DNA of 64,000 nucleotides from JAFEDN01 sp963818985 (GCA_963818985.1 CAWFUJ010000004.1:212724-276723), one strand, 5' to 3'. Numbered from the stretch's first letter, positions 17,051 through 26,295 are shown. Program-made: numbers and translations. Notes: generated by a model from the sequence alone, not told the origin.

Positions 17051-17717
17051 ATTAAAAGATGTGATTAAAACCTATATCATGGGCAAAGAAAAATATGTTG
17101 CTCTTAAAGGTATTAATTTAAAAATCGATCGCGGCGAATTATCAACCATTATCGGCGCTTCAGGATCAGGTAAAACGACCACCATGAATATTTTGGGTTT
17201 ACTGGATCGTCCCTCCGAAGGTAAATATTTTCTTGAAGGCATTGATACATCGACGTTTACCTTAGATCAACTTGCCGACTTGCGCAACGAAAAAATAGGG
17301 TTTATTTTCCAGTCCTTTTTTCTATTGCCAAAACTAACCGCCTTGCAGAATGTGATGCTACCATTGGCATATCGGCGCAATCATCCACCTACCGATCGTC
17401 GAGATAAAAACCGGGCCCGCAATATGCTATCTAAAGTGGGTATGGACGAATATGCCTCCCACCGACCCTATGAACTGTCTGGCGGTCAACAACAACGTGT
17501 CGCTATCGCCAGGGCTTTGGTCGGCAACCCCAGTATCATTCTCGCCGATGAACCAACAGGTGCACTTGACACTAAAAATAGTCAAGATGTTTTGGCATTG
17601 CTTAAAGATCTAAATAAAAACGAAGGCGCAACCATTGTCATCATCACCCACGACCCTGAAGTGGCAAAACGCTCGAACCGGATTATAAAAATTTTTGATG
17701 GGAAAATTGTTAGTTGA
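17034..17717 (+). CDS. MacB/LolD-type ABC transporter ATPase
   Basis: 227 aa from the TTG at 17034. That start is preferred because GGAG lies seven bases upstream and the protein then begins SSLIELKDVIKTY as in LolD/MacB relatives; an in-frame codon further upstream (16995) would add 13 residues read from macA. Walker A IGASGSGKTTTMN, Q-loop FIFQSFFLLPKLT, signature LSGGQQQRVAIARAL, Walker B IILADEPTGALD and the switch histidine ITHDPEVA are all intact. ATPase and permease are separate genes here, unlike fused MacB. It overlaps the adaptor gene by 17 bases. Confidence 0.93.
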   Translation: MSSLIELKDVIKTYIMGKEKYVALKGINLKIDRGELSTIIGASGSGKTTTMNILGLLDRPSEGKYFLEGIDTSTFTLDQLADLRNEKIGFIFQSFFLLPKLTALQNVMLPLAYRRNHPPTDRRDKNRARNMLSKVGMDEYASHRPYELSGGQQQRVAIARALVGNPSIILADEPTGALDTKNSQDVLALLKDLNKNEGATIVIITHDPEVAKRSNRIIKIFDGKIVS

Positions 17718-17732
17718 GGATTGTCCCCCACG

Positions 17733-17795
17733 TGCACCATGTTATCTCACGTGCAGCGTGTCATCCCGCGGCTTGACCGCGGGATGACATGGTGC
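17733..17795. repeat. type A palindrome inserted inside the efflux operon
   Basis: A core GTCATCCCGCGG / CCGCGGGATGAC palindrome (17760-17788) is bracketed by GCACCATG and CATGGTGC arms. It fills most of the 105-base gap between ATPase and permease and would form a strong RNA hairpin in the polycistronic message. Confidence 0.75.
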
Positions 17796-17822
17796 GAGAG
17801 AATTATTTGAACGGAGGATTTT

Positions 17823-19022
17823 ATGGGTTTTTTAGCACATATCCGTGAAGCATTAATGAATTTATTTGCGGCTAAGTTGCGCTCTCTTTTGGCTATTTTA
17901 GGCATTTTGGTAGGTACAGGCTCGGTGGTGGCATTAATCTCATCGAGTCAACTCGCGACCGAACATGCATTATCACAATTTAAAAAATTAGGTACCAATT
18001 TATTAGCAGTCACTATCTCCTCAAATCCGGGCAATGCCGGTCGTCGCGGTGGTGGCCAAGCTCGGAGTTTGAACGTGGAGGATATGCCACTCGTCAAAAG
18101 TCAGATTCCAGCCATCGAAAAAATCGTGCCATATACCACATTATTTCAACCGCTACGCTTTCAAGATTTAGAGTTTAACGGCCAAATTTTAGGAGCAACT
18201 GAAGCACTGGCCGACATTGTCAAAATCAAAATTGCAGAAGGGAGATTTGTTTCCTTTCTAGATGGCAATAACTTTTATTGTGTCATTGGCGCTGGGATTG
18301 GCCAAAAGATTCGTGAAAAGGGTCTTGAACCGATTAACCAACAAATCAGTGTCGGTAAAAATTTATTTACGATTATAGGAGTTGCAGAAAAGTGGGAACC
18401 CAATTTATTTTTATTTGCGGATGTGAATGAGGGTATTATTATCCCCATAGGTTTATCTTTTATACTTAGTCCAGAACTGCAAATTCAAAATATCTTATTA
18501 CAACTTTATCCCAACAATTCGCTTGACTCCGTTAGAACACAAGTGACTTCCGTGTTCGCGACCATGACCCCTGATAAACAAATTCGTTTTCGTGATCCGC
18601 AACAAATTATTGATATTGTCAGTAAACAACGTAGTACTTTTACGTGGCTGCTGAGCGCCATCGGCGGGATTTCGCTATTGGTGGGCGGCATCGGAGTGAT
18701 GAATATTATGTTAGTCTCAGTGATCGAGCGGCGCAAAGAAATTGGGGTACGAATGGCGATCGGCGCGCGCCGTAAAGATATTTTAGAAATGTTTTTAATT
18801 GAATCGGTTGTTCTCACCGGCTTTGGCGGATTAATAGGTGTCATCATCGGCACCCTCACGACTTTACTACTCGCGCTTTTATCGGGCTGGGAATATTCCT
18901 TTCATATTTTTCCGGCAGCATTAGGGTTTGTGGTGTCGACCACCGTGGGCATGTTTTCCGGGTTTTATCCCTCCTACCGTGCATCGCAATTAGACCCGAT
19001 AGCGACTTTACAGTCGGCATAA
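17823..19022 (+). CDS. MacB-type ABC transporter permease
   Basis: 399 aa with the MacB/FtsX topology. One N-terminal transmembrane helix (KLRSLLAILGILVGTGSVVAL) is followed by a large periplasmic domain (about residues 45-275). Three C-terminal helices carry the conserved phrase GGIGVMNIMLVSVIERRKEIGVRMAIGARR and a final FYPSYRASQLDPIATLQ. GGAGG precedes the ATG. With the ATPase it forms a mechanotransmission exporter that acts on periplasmic substrates rather than pumping them across the inner membrane. The periplasmic domain has a Gly/Arg-rich insert (NAGRRGGGQAR) near residue 75. Confidence 0.92.
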   Translation: MGFLAHIREALMNLFAAKLRSLLAILGILVGTGSVVALISSSQLATEHALSQFKKLGTNLLAVTISSNPGNAGRRGGGQARSLNVEDMPLVKSQIPAIEKIVPYTTLFQPLRFQDLEFNGQILGATEALADIVKIKIAEGRFVSFLDGNNFYCVIGAGIGQKIREKGLEPINQQISVGKNLFTIIGVAEKWEPNLFLFADVNEGIIIPIGLSFILSPELQIQNILLQLYPNNSLDSVRTQVTSVFATMTPDKQIRFRDPQQIIDIVSKQRSTFTWLLSAIGGISLLVGGIGVMNIMLVSVIERRKEIGVRMAIGARRKDILEMFLIESVVLTGFGGLIGVIIGTLTTLLLALLSGWEYSFHIFPAALGFVVSTTVGMFSGFYPSYRASQLDPIATLQSA

Positions 19023-19041
19023 CGCTGTCATTCGGAAAAAC

Positions 19042-19091
19042 AACCTTGTCATCCCGGATAAACGCTGCGCGTTTTCCGGGATGACAAGGTT
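19042..19091. repeat. type B dispersed palindrome (CATCCCGGA...TCCGGGATG)
   Basis: A nearly perfect 50-base inverted repeat with AACCTTGTCATCCCGG arms and a GCGC centre, between the convergent permease and engB genes. The same sequence type occurs twice in inverted orientation at 58195-58358. Confidence 0.8.
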
Positions 19092-19114
19092 AGTTTTCCA
19101 AGATGACCGCGTTT

Positions 19115-19732
19115 CTATTCTTTTGAAAACCATTCATCCAAACGGAGCTGAGCTTCTTCGATACCTTGATGCTGCATGGCTGAAAAGATTTGCACACTGA
19201 TATAAGTACTATATGGAGCTAAGGCTTCACTCACCTCTTTTAAAACTTTACGCCCTTCGGCCGCGGTTAATTTATCCGCTTTAGTCAGAAGAATATGAAC
19301 TGGCACTTCGCACTGTATGGTCCAAGCAATTAATTGCTCATCGATCTCTTTTAAAGGATGGCGAATATCCATGACTAAAATCAAGCCCCGCAAACACTGA
19401 CGAGTTTCTAAATATTCATTAGTGGTATGTTGCCAACGCTCTTTGATTGTTCGAGGCACCTTAGCATAGCCATACCCTGGTAAATCCATCAAGCGACGAT
19501 CTTTTTCAAAAGAAAATATATTGATCATTTGAGTTTGGCCGGGAGTACTGCTGGTCCTAGCTAAGCCTTTAATACCAGTAATGGCATTGATAGCGCTGGA
19601 TTTCCCAGCATTAGAACGGCCAATAAAAGCCACTTCCCAGCCCTTGTCTGCTGGTAATTGATTAAGCTCTACTGCGCTTTTTACATATTGCGCTTGATGA
19701 TAATCGAACTTGGCTTGACGAACTAATTTCAT
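19115..19732 (-). CDS. engB: ribosome biogenesis GTPase EngB/YsxC
   Basis: 205-aa TRAFAC GTPase needed for assembly of the large ribosomal subunit. G1 GRSNAGKSS (about residues 37-45), G2 region TSSTPGQTQ, G3 DLPGYGYAKVP and G4 LTKAD are all present; length matches the family. Its start overlaps the last base of fba, placing it as the distal gene of the glycolytic run. No anomaly. Confidence 0.95.
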   Translation of the reverse strand: MKLVRQAKFDYHQAQYVKSAVELNQLPADKGWEVAFIGRSNAGKSSAINAITGIKGLARTSSTPGQTQMINIFSFEKDRRLMDLPGYGYAKVPRTIKERWQHTTNEYLETRQCLRGLILVMDIRHPLKEIDEQLIAWTIQCEVPVHILLTKADKLTAAEGRKVLKEVSEALAPYSTYISVQIFSAMQHQGIEEAQLRLDEWFSKE

Positions 19733-20784
19733 TAAATTTCACCACGCTGATAACGCTTAGTCATTTGATCAAACGATAATATTGTATGAATGCGCTTGGC
19801 TTGACCTGCCGTACCAAAGGCTTCATAACGTTCTTTACAGATTTTTCGCATGGCCACTCGCGATTCGCCTAAATATTTCCGCGGGTCAAATGCATCAGGA
19901 TGCTTAGCAAGATATTGACGGATCGCTCCTGTGGCCGCCAATCGTAAATCGGTATCTATATTGATTTTGCGTACCCCAGACTTAATGCCTTTTTGAATTT
20001 CTTGGACGGGAACTCCATAAGTTTCTTTGATTTTACCACCGTTTTTATTGATGATTTCCAACCAATCTTGGGGGACCGAAGAAGATCCATGCATGACTAA
20101 ATGCGTATTCGGTATCCGTTTATGAATTTGGCGAATGCGCTCAATGACCAACACTTCACCGGTGGGTGGCTTTGAAAATTTATAAGCGCCGTGGCTAGTG
20201 CCAATGGCAATTGCCAAGGCGTCCACATGGGTGGCTTTAACGAATTCAGCGGCCTGCTCAGGATCGGTCAGCATTTGTTCTTCATTTAATTTGCCTTCAG
20301 CTCCAGACTCATCTTCTTTGGCTGCATGCATCGTTTCCAACGATCCTAATACCCCTAATTCTCCTTCTACCGATACTCCGCAAGCATGAGCCATCTCAGT
20401 GACTTTGCGAGTGACTTTCACATTATATTCGTAGTCACTGGGTGTTTTCATATCTTCTAGTAATGAGCCATCCATCATTACCGAAGTGAATCCTAATTGA
20501 ATCGAGCGCTGACAAATGGAGGGTGAACCACCATGATCTTGATGCATACAAATCGGAATAGTCGGCCATTCTTGTGCGGCCGCTTGAATTAAATTATAGA
20601 TAAAAGTGGGTCCAGCATATTCGCGCGCTCCTGCAGAGGCTTGCACAATCACCGGACTTTCAGTCTCAGCAGCCGCTTCCATTACCGCCCTGATCTGTTC
20701 TAAGTTATTGACATTAAATGCTGGCACGCCGTAATCGTTTTCGGCTGCATGATCTAATAATTGTCGTAAAGTAATTAATGGCAT
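19732..20784 (-). CDS. fba: class II fructose-1,6-bisphosphate aldolase
   Basis: 350 aa of the class IIA Calvin-type (CbbA/FbaA) group: cleaves fructose-1,6-bisphosphate to DHAP and glyceraldehyde-3-phosphate. Zn-binding/catalytic motif CMHQDHGGSP (about residues 79-88), the acidic VEGELGVLG block, the second His in AIAIGTSHGAYKF and the phosphate-binding MHGSSSVPQ and INIDTDLRLA are intact. Upstream lies a small membrane gene and the decayed pyk, in the order pgk-pyk-fba known from related gammaproteobacteria. The protein looks functional despite the neighbour's decay. Confidence 0.96.
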   Translation of the reverse strand: MPLITLRQLLDHAAENDYGVPAFNVNNLEQIRAVMEAAAETESPVIVQASAGAREYAGPTFIYNLIQAAAQEWPTIPICMHQDHGGSPSICQRSIQLGFTSVMMDGSLLEDMKTPSDYEYNVKVTRKVTEMAHACGVSVEGELGVLGSLETMHAAKEDESGAEGKLNEEQMLTDPEQAAEFVKATHVDALAIAIGTSHGAYKFSKPPTGEVLVIERIRQIHKRIPNTHLVMHGSSSVPQDWLEIINKNGGKIKETYGVPVQEIQKGIKSGVRKINIDTDLRLAATGAIRQYLAKHPDAFDPRKYLGESRVAMRKICKERYEAFGTAGQAKRIHTILSFDQMTKRYQRGEI

Positions 20785-20794
20785 GAAAACTCCT

Positions 20795-21004
20795 TTAAGA
20801 TTCGATGTTATGTGATTTTAGTAACAAAACACAAATACAAATGATTGCAATAATAAATAATGTTAACAAACCGATCGTATAAATGCTTTTGCTTAGGTTT
20901 TCTTTACTAAATGCTTGGGGATTGCCTCGAATCGTACGCACTAAAAACCATAGCATTAACGCCGCGCCGATGATATATAAAATATTAGTCCAATTTGCCA
21001 TCAT
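20795..21004 (-). CDS. small two-TM membrane protein
   Basis: 69 aa with two hydrophobic helices (NILYIIGAALMLWFLVRTIRG and IYTIGLLTLFIIAIICICVLLL) joined by a polar loop. The second ATG (21001) could also be the start. It ends ten bases before fba, so it is probably co-transcribed. Similar small membrane proteins often accompany glycolytic genes without known function; here nothing beyond topology can be said. Confidence 0.65.
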   Translation of the reverse strand: MMANWTNILYIIGAALMLWFLVRTIRGNPQAFSKENLSKSIYTIGLLTLFIIAIICICVLLLKSHNIES

Positions 21005-21050
21005 TTTTTTGCAACTTCTCTATATCAGGATTATAGATTAATGCCAATAT

Positions 21051-21090
21051 TTTATCCTGGATACCGGCGAAGGCCGGTATCCAGGATAAA
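21051..21090. repeat. perfect 40-base palindrome between pyk remnant and small membrane gene
   Basis: Eighteen-base arms (TTTATCCTGGATACCGGC and its complement) around GAAG. It lacks a following T-run on the minus strand, so it resembles a dispersed repeat unit more than a terminator. The ATCC-GG logic resembles type B units. Confidence 0.75.
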
Positions 21091-21141
21091 TATCAATCTT
21101 TAATCGTTTTTTCCTTAAGATTGAGTAACCCAAATTAAATA

Positions 21142-22605
21142 TTATAGAACCTCAGAAACTTTTAATATTTTTAAGGCATTTGAACCGCCGGTTACTCCAG
21201 CATGATCTCCCTTGGTTAAAATAACTAAATCATTTTCAGATCTAAATTGAGATTGAATACAGTGCGTATCGCTTCGCGATTGATAACGTGGTAAGGAAAT
21301 TGAGTCACGTCAAAAGCAATCGGGAAAACACCTCGATACAATGACATTCTGCCTAAGGTTCTTGGATAACGACATAATGCATAAATAGGTATTGCCGTGC
21401 GAATCCGTGACATCCACAAGGGGGTTCGACCTGATTCTGTTAAAGTGACAATTGCTTCAATATTTAAATGATTTGCAGTATACATCGTGGCCATAGCAAT
21501 GGCTTCATCGATACGTTCAAACCGATTTCTATACGATGCCTGACCAATGCAGACTGGGCTGCTGCTCGACTGACCGGCATATACGCGCCATCGCTCTCCA
21601 CCACCGTCACCGGATAATGGCCGCTGGCTGTTTCAGCCGATAACATCACCGCATCGGCATGGTCTAAGACAGCATTGGCAACATCAGACACTTCAGCGCG
21701 AGTTGGCACGAATTATTGACCATGCTCTCCATCATTTGAGTAGCGATAATGACTGGTTTATTTAAATGGCGGGCGCGACGAATAATTTCTTTTTGGACTA
21801 AAGGTACTTCGGCATCCCCGATTTCTACCGCTAAATCTCCGCGAGCAACCATCACCCCATCACTGGCTTCGATAATTTCGTTAATGCCAATACCGCTTCG
21901 GTCCTTTCAATTTTAGCAATAATTCCGGTTATATTATTTTTTTGATCGGGGGCATATTGATTCATCAAATCACGAGCATTGACGAATATCAGTGGCATTG
22001 CGCGGAAAAGATATGGCCACATAATCTACTTCCAAACTTAAGGCAATTTTCAAATCCTTTTGTCTTTTTCTGTCAGCGCTTCTGCCGTTAAGCCACCGCC
22101 TAAGCGATTGATACCTTTATGATTGGATAGCACACCACCGACCATAACACGGCAAATTATTTTTGAATCGCTGACTTCTTCAACCTGAAAACGTAAACGA
22201 CCATCATCAAGTAAAAGGATATCTCGCGCTTTGACATCGTTAGGTAAGTTTTTATAATCAATGCCCACACATTCTTCTGTGCCGGCGTTTTCATCAAACT
22301 TGGCATCCAAGAGTAAAAAGCTGGCCTTTTTTTAAAATAACTGATTTTTCTTTAAAATTAGCCACTCGAATTTTTGGTCCTTGTAAATCTGCTAAAATTC
22401 CAATAACTTTTTTTTGATCAGCAGCCACTCTGCGTACATTCTCAATCCGTTTTTGATGATCAGCGCTGGTTCCATGGGAGAAATTTAAACGTACAACATT
22501 GACACCTGCTCTAATAATCCCTTCTAGTACTTCAGGGTTATCTGTGGCAGGGCCTAGGGTAGCAATTATTTTAGTGCGCCGGATAAGATGTTCGAGTTTT
22601 ACCAT
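21142..22605 (-). pseudogene. pyk: pyruvate kinase, multiply frameshifted
   Basis: Conceptual translation yields a full-length pyruvate kinase (PEP + ADP to pyruvate + ATP): RRTKIIATLGPATDNPEVLEGII at the start, LNFSHGTSADH, DLQGPKIRVANF, DGVMVARGDLAVEIG, VIIATQMMESM, AVMLSAETASGHYPVTVV and a normal C-terminus ending VTGGSNALKILKVSEVL. The frame changes near 22300, 22050, 21960-21990, 21890, 21700, 21490 and 21235. All blocks survive at the protein level, so the lesion is recent. Its neighbours pgk and fba are intact, and the operon position is the expected one for pyk. Confidence 0.93.
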
Positions 22606-22627
22606 AATAATAAGCTTACCCTATTAT

Positions 22628-22665
22628 CCCCCCTCCCACCAGGGAGAGCCCGGATGGGGGAGAGG
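22628..22665. repeat. type C palindrome between pgk and pyk remnant
   Basis: CCCCCCTCCCACCAGGGAG followed by a second GGGGGAGAGG arm. It occupies nearly the whole 62-base gap inside the former operon. Confidence 0.65.
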
Positions 22666-22667
22666 AA

Positions 22668-23873
22668 TTAATTTTTTGACTCTGCTCGTTTTACCAAAAT
22701 GGTGACAGCAGGAAGCTGTGCCCCTTCTAAAAATTCTAAGAATGCTCCACCGCCAGTACTCACATAGGAGATTTTCTCGCTTAAACCAAATTGACCCAAT
22801 GCCGCCAAAGTATCGCCTCCTCCAGCGATTGAGAAGGCCCGGCTATTGGTTATCGCCTTGGCTAATGCGCGAGTTCCTTCGCTAAATTGGGCATATTCAA
22901 ACACCCCCAAAGGCCCATTCCAAACGATGGTACCTGCATCAGCGATTTGGTCTGCATAAAGGTGAGCGGTCACCGGTCCGATATCTAAAATCATATCATC
23001 AAGACGTACCGCATCCAGAGGTTTGACCACGGCTTTGGCTTTTTCGTTTATTTCGTGAGCGACAACCACGTCGATAGGTAAGGGGAAATTTGTCTGTAAT
23101 CGTTGCGCTTTTTTAATAAGGTCTTTAGCTTGTTGTAGCCAACCGGGCTCGTATAAAGATTTGCCAACCGGGTATCCTTCCGCAGCCAAAAACGTATTAG
23201 CAATGCCGCCACCGACGATCAAACAGTCCACTTGGTTTAATAAATTTTCAAGCAATTTAATTTTGCTAGAGACTTTAGAGCCACCGACGATAGCCACTAA
23301 TGGTTTTTTTGGATGTTCCAAAGCGGCAGACAAAGCCTGCAGTTCTGCCATTAACAATAAACCTGCACAAGCGATTGGCGCATATTTAGCCACACCTACG
23401 GTTGAGGCCTGGGCCCGATGCGCGGTGGCAAATGCATCCATGACAAAAATATCGCATTGATTGGCCATTCGTTTTGCCAATTGGACATCATTGGTCTCTT
23501 CTCCTGACAAAAAACGGACGTTTTCAGCCAAGGCCACTTGTCCGGGCTGAATTTTAATTTCCGCTGACAACCAATCTTTGATCAAAGCAACCTCTTGGCC
23601 CAAAAGATTAGTTAAAACTTGAGCAACGGGCGCCAGTGAGAATTGAGGGTCAAATTGTCCTTCTTTCGGACGTCCCAAATGCGATATTAATAGTACGCGA
23701 GCGTTGGCATTCAGCGCCGCACGAATAGTGGGAATCGTTTTTTCTATCCGTGTCATTTCAGTTATTTGACCATTGTGTATGGGCACATTGAAATCTTCGC
23801 GAATTAACACCCGACGTTCAGACAGCTCCAGATCGGACATTTTTAAAACATTTATGATACTCATAACGTACAT
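22668..23873 (-). CDS. pgk: phosphoglycerate kinase
   Basis: 401 aa, normal family length. Transfers phosphate from 1,3-bisphosphoglycerate to ADP. Seen: substrate block REDFNVPIHNG, LISHLGRPKEGQ, LAENVRFLSGEE, IVGGSKVSSKIKLLENLL, and the C-terminal nucleotide-binding GGGDTLAALGQFGL and STGGGAFLEFLEG. The exact start is uncertain: Met1 (23873), Met4 (23864) and Met12 are all possible, and homologues would favour Met4. No frameshift. It heads the pgk-pyk-fba section, separated from gapA by an inserted cassette. Confidence 0.96.
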   Translation of the reverse strand: MYVMSIINVLKMSDLELSERRVLIREDFNVPIHNGQITEMTRIEKTIPTIRAALNANARVLLISHLGRPKEGQFDPQFSLAPVAQVLTNLLGQEVALIKDWLSAEIKIQPGQVALAENVRFLSGEETNDVQLAKRMANQCDIFVMDAFATAHRAQASTVGVAKYAPIACAGLLLMAELQALSAALEHPKKPLVAIVGGSKVSSKIKLLENLLNQVDCLIVGGGIANTFLAAEGYPVGKSLYEPGWLQQAKDLIKKAQRLQTNFPLPIDVVVAHEINEKAKAVVKPLDAVRLDDMILDIGPVTAHLYADQIADAGTIVWNGPLGVFEYAQFSEGTRALAKAITNSRAFSIAGGGDTLAALGQFGLSEKISYVSTGGGAFLEFLEGAQLPAVTILVKRAESKN

Positions 23874-23905
23874 TTTACTTCATTCGCGGAGACTATTCCA
23901 TTTTA

Positions 23906-23932
23906 ATTCCTCTCCCAAAAGAGAGAGGGAAT
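23906..23932. repeat. type C palindrome at the left edge of the inserted cassette
   Basis: AATTCCTCTCCC / GAGAGAGGGAAT inverted repeat between pgk and the divergent AAA+ gene. A related unit lies at the opposite edge (26357-26380). Confidence 0.6.
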
Positions 23933-24005
23933 AAGCAAGACTTGAGTTTATAATATTTATCTAATAAAATGGTAAATTCGATAACTTAAGATAAGATTGT
24001 TATAC

Positions 24006-25199
24006 ATGGACCCTCTTCATAACCCATTTTCTCCCGGCGCGGGAACTCCCCCTCCAGAATTGGCTGGGAGAGAAGATATTTTACAATCAGCACTCCTGAC
24101 CCTGGGCAGGATTAAGCGCGGCCGACCCGCGAAAAGTATTCTCATGGTAGGGCTTCGCGGCACAGGTAAAACAGTTCTACTTCGAGAAATAGCCAGAATG
24201 GCCAAAAATGAAAACTATCAGGTTATTAAAATTGAAGCGCATGAAAAAAAATCTCTTCCTGAAATGCTCCTTCCTGAATTGCGTCAAATGCTGTTTGCTC
24301 TGGATGCTGGAGATAAAATCAGCTCGAAAGTAAAACGTGCGTTTAGAGTACTCAAAAGCTTTGTCTCCAAAATCAGATTAACTATTAGAATGCATGAACT
24401 GGATTTTGGTTTAGATATTGATCCTGAAAAAGGCACCGCTGACAGCGGCAATCTGGAAGCCGACCTTGCCCAGGTTTTTATCGCCATAGGCGAAGCAGCC
24501 CAGGATCGCAATACAGCAATAGCAATTATTATCGATGAACTTCAATATTTAGACGAAGAAGAATTAAGTTCATTGATAATGGCCACACATATTACTTCTC
24601 AGGAATCGTTACCAGTCACCGTTTTAGGTGCTGGTTTGCCCCAATTAGTGGGTAAGGCTGGGCGCGCCAAATCCTATGCTGAGCGGCTATTTGATTATCC
24701 TGAATTAGGGCCTTTAACAGCAGCCGACGCAAGATTGGCTTTACAGGCTCCAGTTATCAAAGAAGGCGTTACTTTTACGGAGGCAGCACTCGACGAAATC
24801 ATTCACATTACCGGGGGCTACCCTTATTTTTTACAGGAATGGGGTTATCAAGCTTGGAATCTTGCCAAAGAGTCACCGATAGACATTCATATAACTCAGG
24901 CAGCCACCAACGCTGCAATTCAACAATTAGATAAAAGTTTTTTCCGCGTTCGCTTCGACCGCCTGACGACTCGTGAACAGGTCTATTTGCGTGCTCTGGC
25001 TGAACTCGGAGATAAACCGCAAAGATCAGGGGACGTCGCCGAAGAATTAGGAATCGACGTAAAAAACGCTGCGCCACTGCGAAATAGTCTTATTAAAAAA
25101 GGGATGATTTACAGTCCGAAGCATGGCGACACGGCTTTTACCGTACCATTGTTTGAGGACTTTCTGAAACGGATGATGCCTGATTTTAAGGCCAAGTAG
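24006..25199 (+). CDS. AAA+ ATPase with C-terminal winged-helix-like region
   Basis: 397 aa from ATG 24006 (a TTG three codons upstream is less likely). An Orc1/Cdc6-like or MalT-like NTPase of the AAA_16 group: N-terminal NPFSPGAGTPPPELAGREDIL, Walker A LRGTGKTVLLRE (about residues 50-61), Walker B IAIIIDELQYLDEEE (about 175-189), and a sensor region AGLPQLVGKAG. The C-terminal ~70 residues (QRSGDVAEELGIDVKNAAPLRNS... ) look like a winged helix. Such proteins are found sporadically as stand-alone genes in accessory regions. It is on the opposite strand to the glycolytic genes it interrupts. Function unknown; DNA binding likely. Confidence 0.75.
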   Translation: MDPLHNPFSPGAGTPPPELAGREDILQSALLTLGRIKRGRPAKSILMVGLRGTGKTVLLREIARMAKNENYQVIKIEAHEKKSLPEMLLPELRQMLFALDAGDKISSKVKRAFRVLKSFVSKIRLTIRMHELDFGLDIDPEKGTADSGNLEADLAQVFIAIGEAAQDRNTAIAIIIDELQYLDEEELSSLIMATHITSQESLPVTVLGAGLPQLVGKAGRAKSYAERLFDYPELGPLTAADARLALQAPVIKEGVTFTEAALDEIIHITGGYPYFLQEWGYQAWNLAKESPIDIHITQAATNAAIQQLDKSFFRVRFDRLTTREQVYLRALAELGDKPQRSGDVAEELGIDVKNAAPLRNSLIKKGMIYSPKHGDTAFTVPLFEDFLKRMMPDFKAK

Positions 25200-25268
25200 A
25201 AGGCTAATAATAAATACCCTTCTAAAAAATAATTTTCGCAGAAAATCTTTACGCCATGGGGGATCGCA

Positions 25269-25455
25269 AGGGGGAGCTGCGCGAAGCGCTCCCCCTTCAT
25301 TCCGAGCACCCCACCCCAAAAACTGGGGAAATATCAGAAATGACGCCATTATAAATCAAAGATTTACAATGGCGTCATTAGAAGCATCGGCTTTGCCGAG
25401 CGCAGGATATAAACAGGAAGCAATTCTCGCTGTCTACAGTGAAAATTGCTGATTG
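25269..25455. repeat. cluster of hairpins in a 318-base gap
   Basis: No gene was found between 25200 and 25517. The gap holds at least three inverted repeats: GGGGGAGC / GCTCCCCC (25270-25295), TGACGCCATT... / ...AATGGCGTCA (25340-25376, 17-pair stem with one mismatch), and ACAGGAAGCAA / TTGCTTCTGT (25413-25461). They do not match types A-C. Confidence 0.55.
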
Positions 25456-25517
25456 CTTCTGTAATTATTTTTCAATATGATAAGCACTTAATCATTTTCG
25501 TCCTAAAGGAGCTCGTT

Positions 25518-25793
25518 ATGTCTAAGAAAAAGCCAGGAATGCGCCAAGAAGAAATCTATGATCCGTTAATGTTTGATGATCTAGAAGAAGATGAAATGAT
25601 TAATACTTTCAGTCAAGTGGCAGAGGCGTCAATTGAGCATATGCGAGTGGCTTGTGATCTGACTAAGATCATTGTTTCCACTGGAAATAAATCTAATTTA
25701 ACTACTGAAGAGATTCTCAATATTTTCCGTCAATCAGCCACCACCATTTTAGATTGCACGCCCTTAAAAGCATTATTCGAAGAAAAAAATTAA
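25518..25793 (+). CDS. small acidic protein of unknown function
   Basis: 91 aa from ATG 25518, preceded by AAGGAG at eight bases; an upstream in-frame extension to 25446 lacks support. Very acidic N-terminal third (FDDLEEDEMINTF) followed by two predicted amphipathic helices. No family recognised and no signal or membrane segment. It follows the hairpin-rich gap and is the second plus-strand gene of the cassette that separates gapA from pgk. Good Shine-Dalgarno and coding composition make it a likely gene. Confidence 0.65.
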   Translation: MSKKKPGMRQEEIYDPLMFDDLEEDEMINTFSQVAEASIEHMRVACDLTKIIVSTGNKSNLTTEEILNIFRQSATTILDCTPLKALFEEKN

Positions 25794-25818
25794 TTCAAAA
25801 TCTAATTCCAAAAGCCGT

Positions 25819-25894
25819 GTCATCCCGCGGCTTGACCGCGGGATCCAGCAACCTGCAAGTCAGTATGGATCCCGCGGTCAAGCCGCGGGATGAC
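25819..25894. repeat. double type A palindrome
   Basis: Two GCGG-core units in opposite order (CATCCCGCGGCTTGACCGCGGGAT and its reverse complement) separated by about 25 bases, so the pair also forms one larger inverted repeat starting and ending in GTCATCCC / GGGATGAC. Confidence 0.8.
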
Positions 25895-25920
25895 CCTGTG
25901 CTTTTGCGGGATGACTGTGC

Positions 25921-26279
25921 TTAAATGAGTTTACTCAGGTATACCGTGGCTGGACAGACTCGAATGCCCAATTCGCCAAGGTAATCTTTTTTACCCATTG
26001 CCGAGATTTGCCAGGCCTCGGTTTCCGGAAAACGGTTTTTTAAATATTTAAGTGCCGGAGCTATAGGCGCATCATTCCATTTACATTCAATAAAAATCGC
26101 AATTCTCGTTTTAAAATATGCTCTCTTTGATCAGCCACATCCCAATTCAAGTAGCCACGCTTTTCTTTTAATAAGGTTTTTGCCAAAGTTGTTTTGCCTA
26201 CTTGGCGGGGGCCGCCAATAAAAACCATTTTTCGAAGGAGGTCTTCTTTAACTTGTGGTACTAAATATCTGGTAATCAT
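25921..26279 (-). pseudogene. DUF4143-type AAA ATPase, internally deleted
   Basis: The 5' part (ATG 26279) encodes the N-terminus of an AAA_14/DUF4143 ATPase: ITRYLVPQVKEDL, then Walker A GGPRQVGKTTLAKTLL. After about 75 residues the frame jumps. A second frame encodes the family's C-terminal end: IFIECKWNDAPIAPALKYLKNRFPE, with the E-x-K nuclease-like pair, running to the stop at 25921-25923. About 250 central codons are missing, so this is a deletion remnant with a frameshift. Such ATPases are common accessory genes that decay easily. It marks the inserted cassette between gapA and pgk as accessory DNA. Confidence 0.85.
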
Positions 26280-26295
26280 TAAATGATGATACGAC

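Noticed and set aside
24017..24205. Antisense frame at the start of the AAA+ gene
   Set aside because: Overlaps a recognised Walker A frame; no independent evidence.
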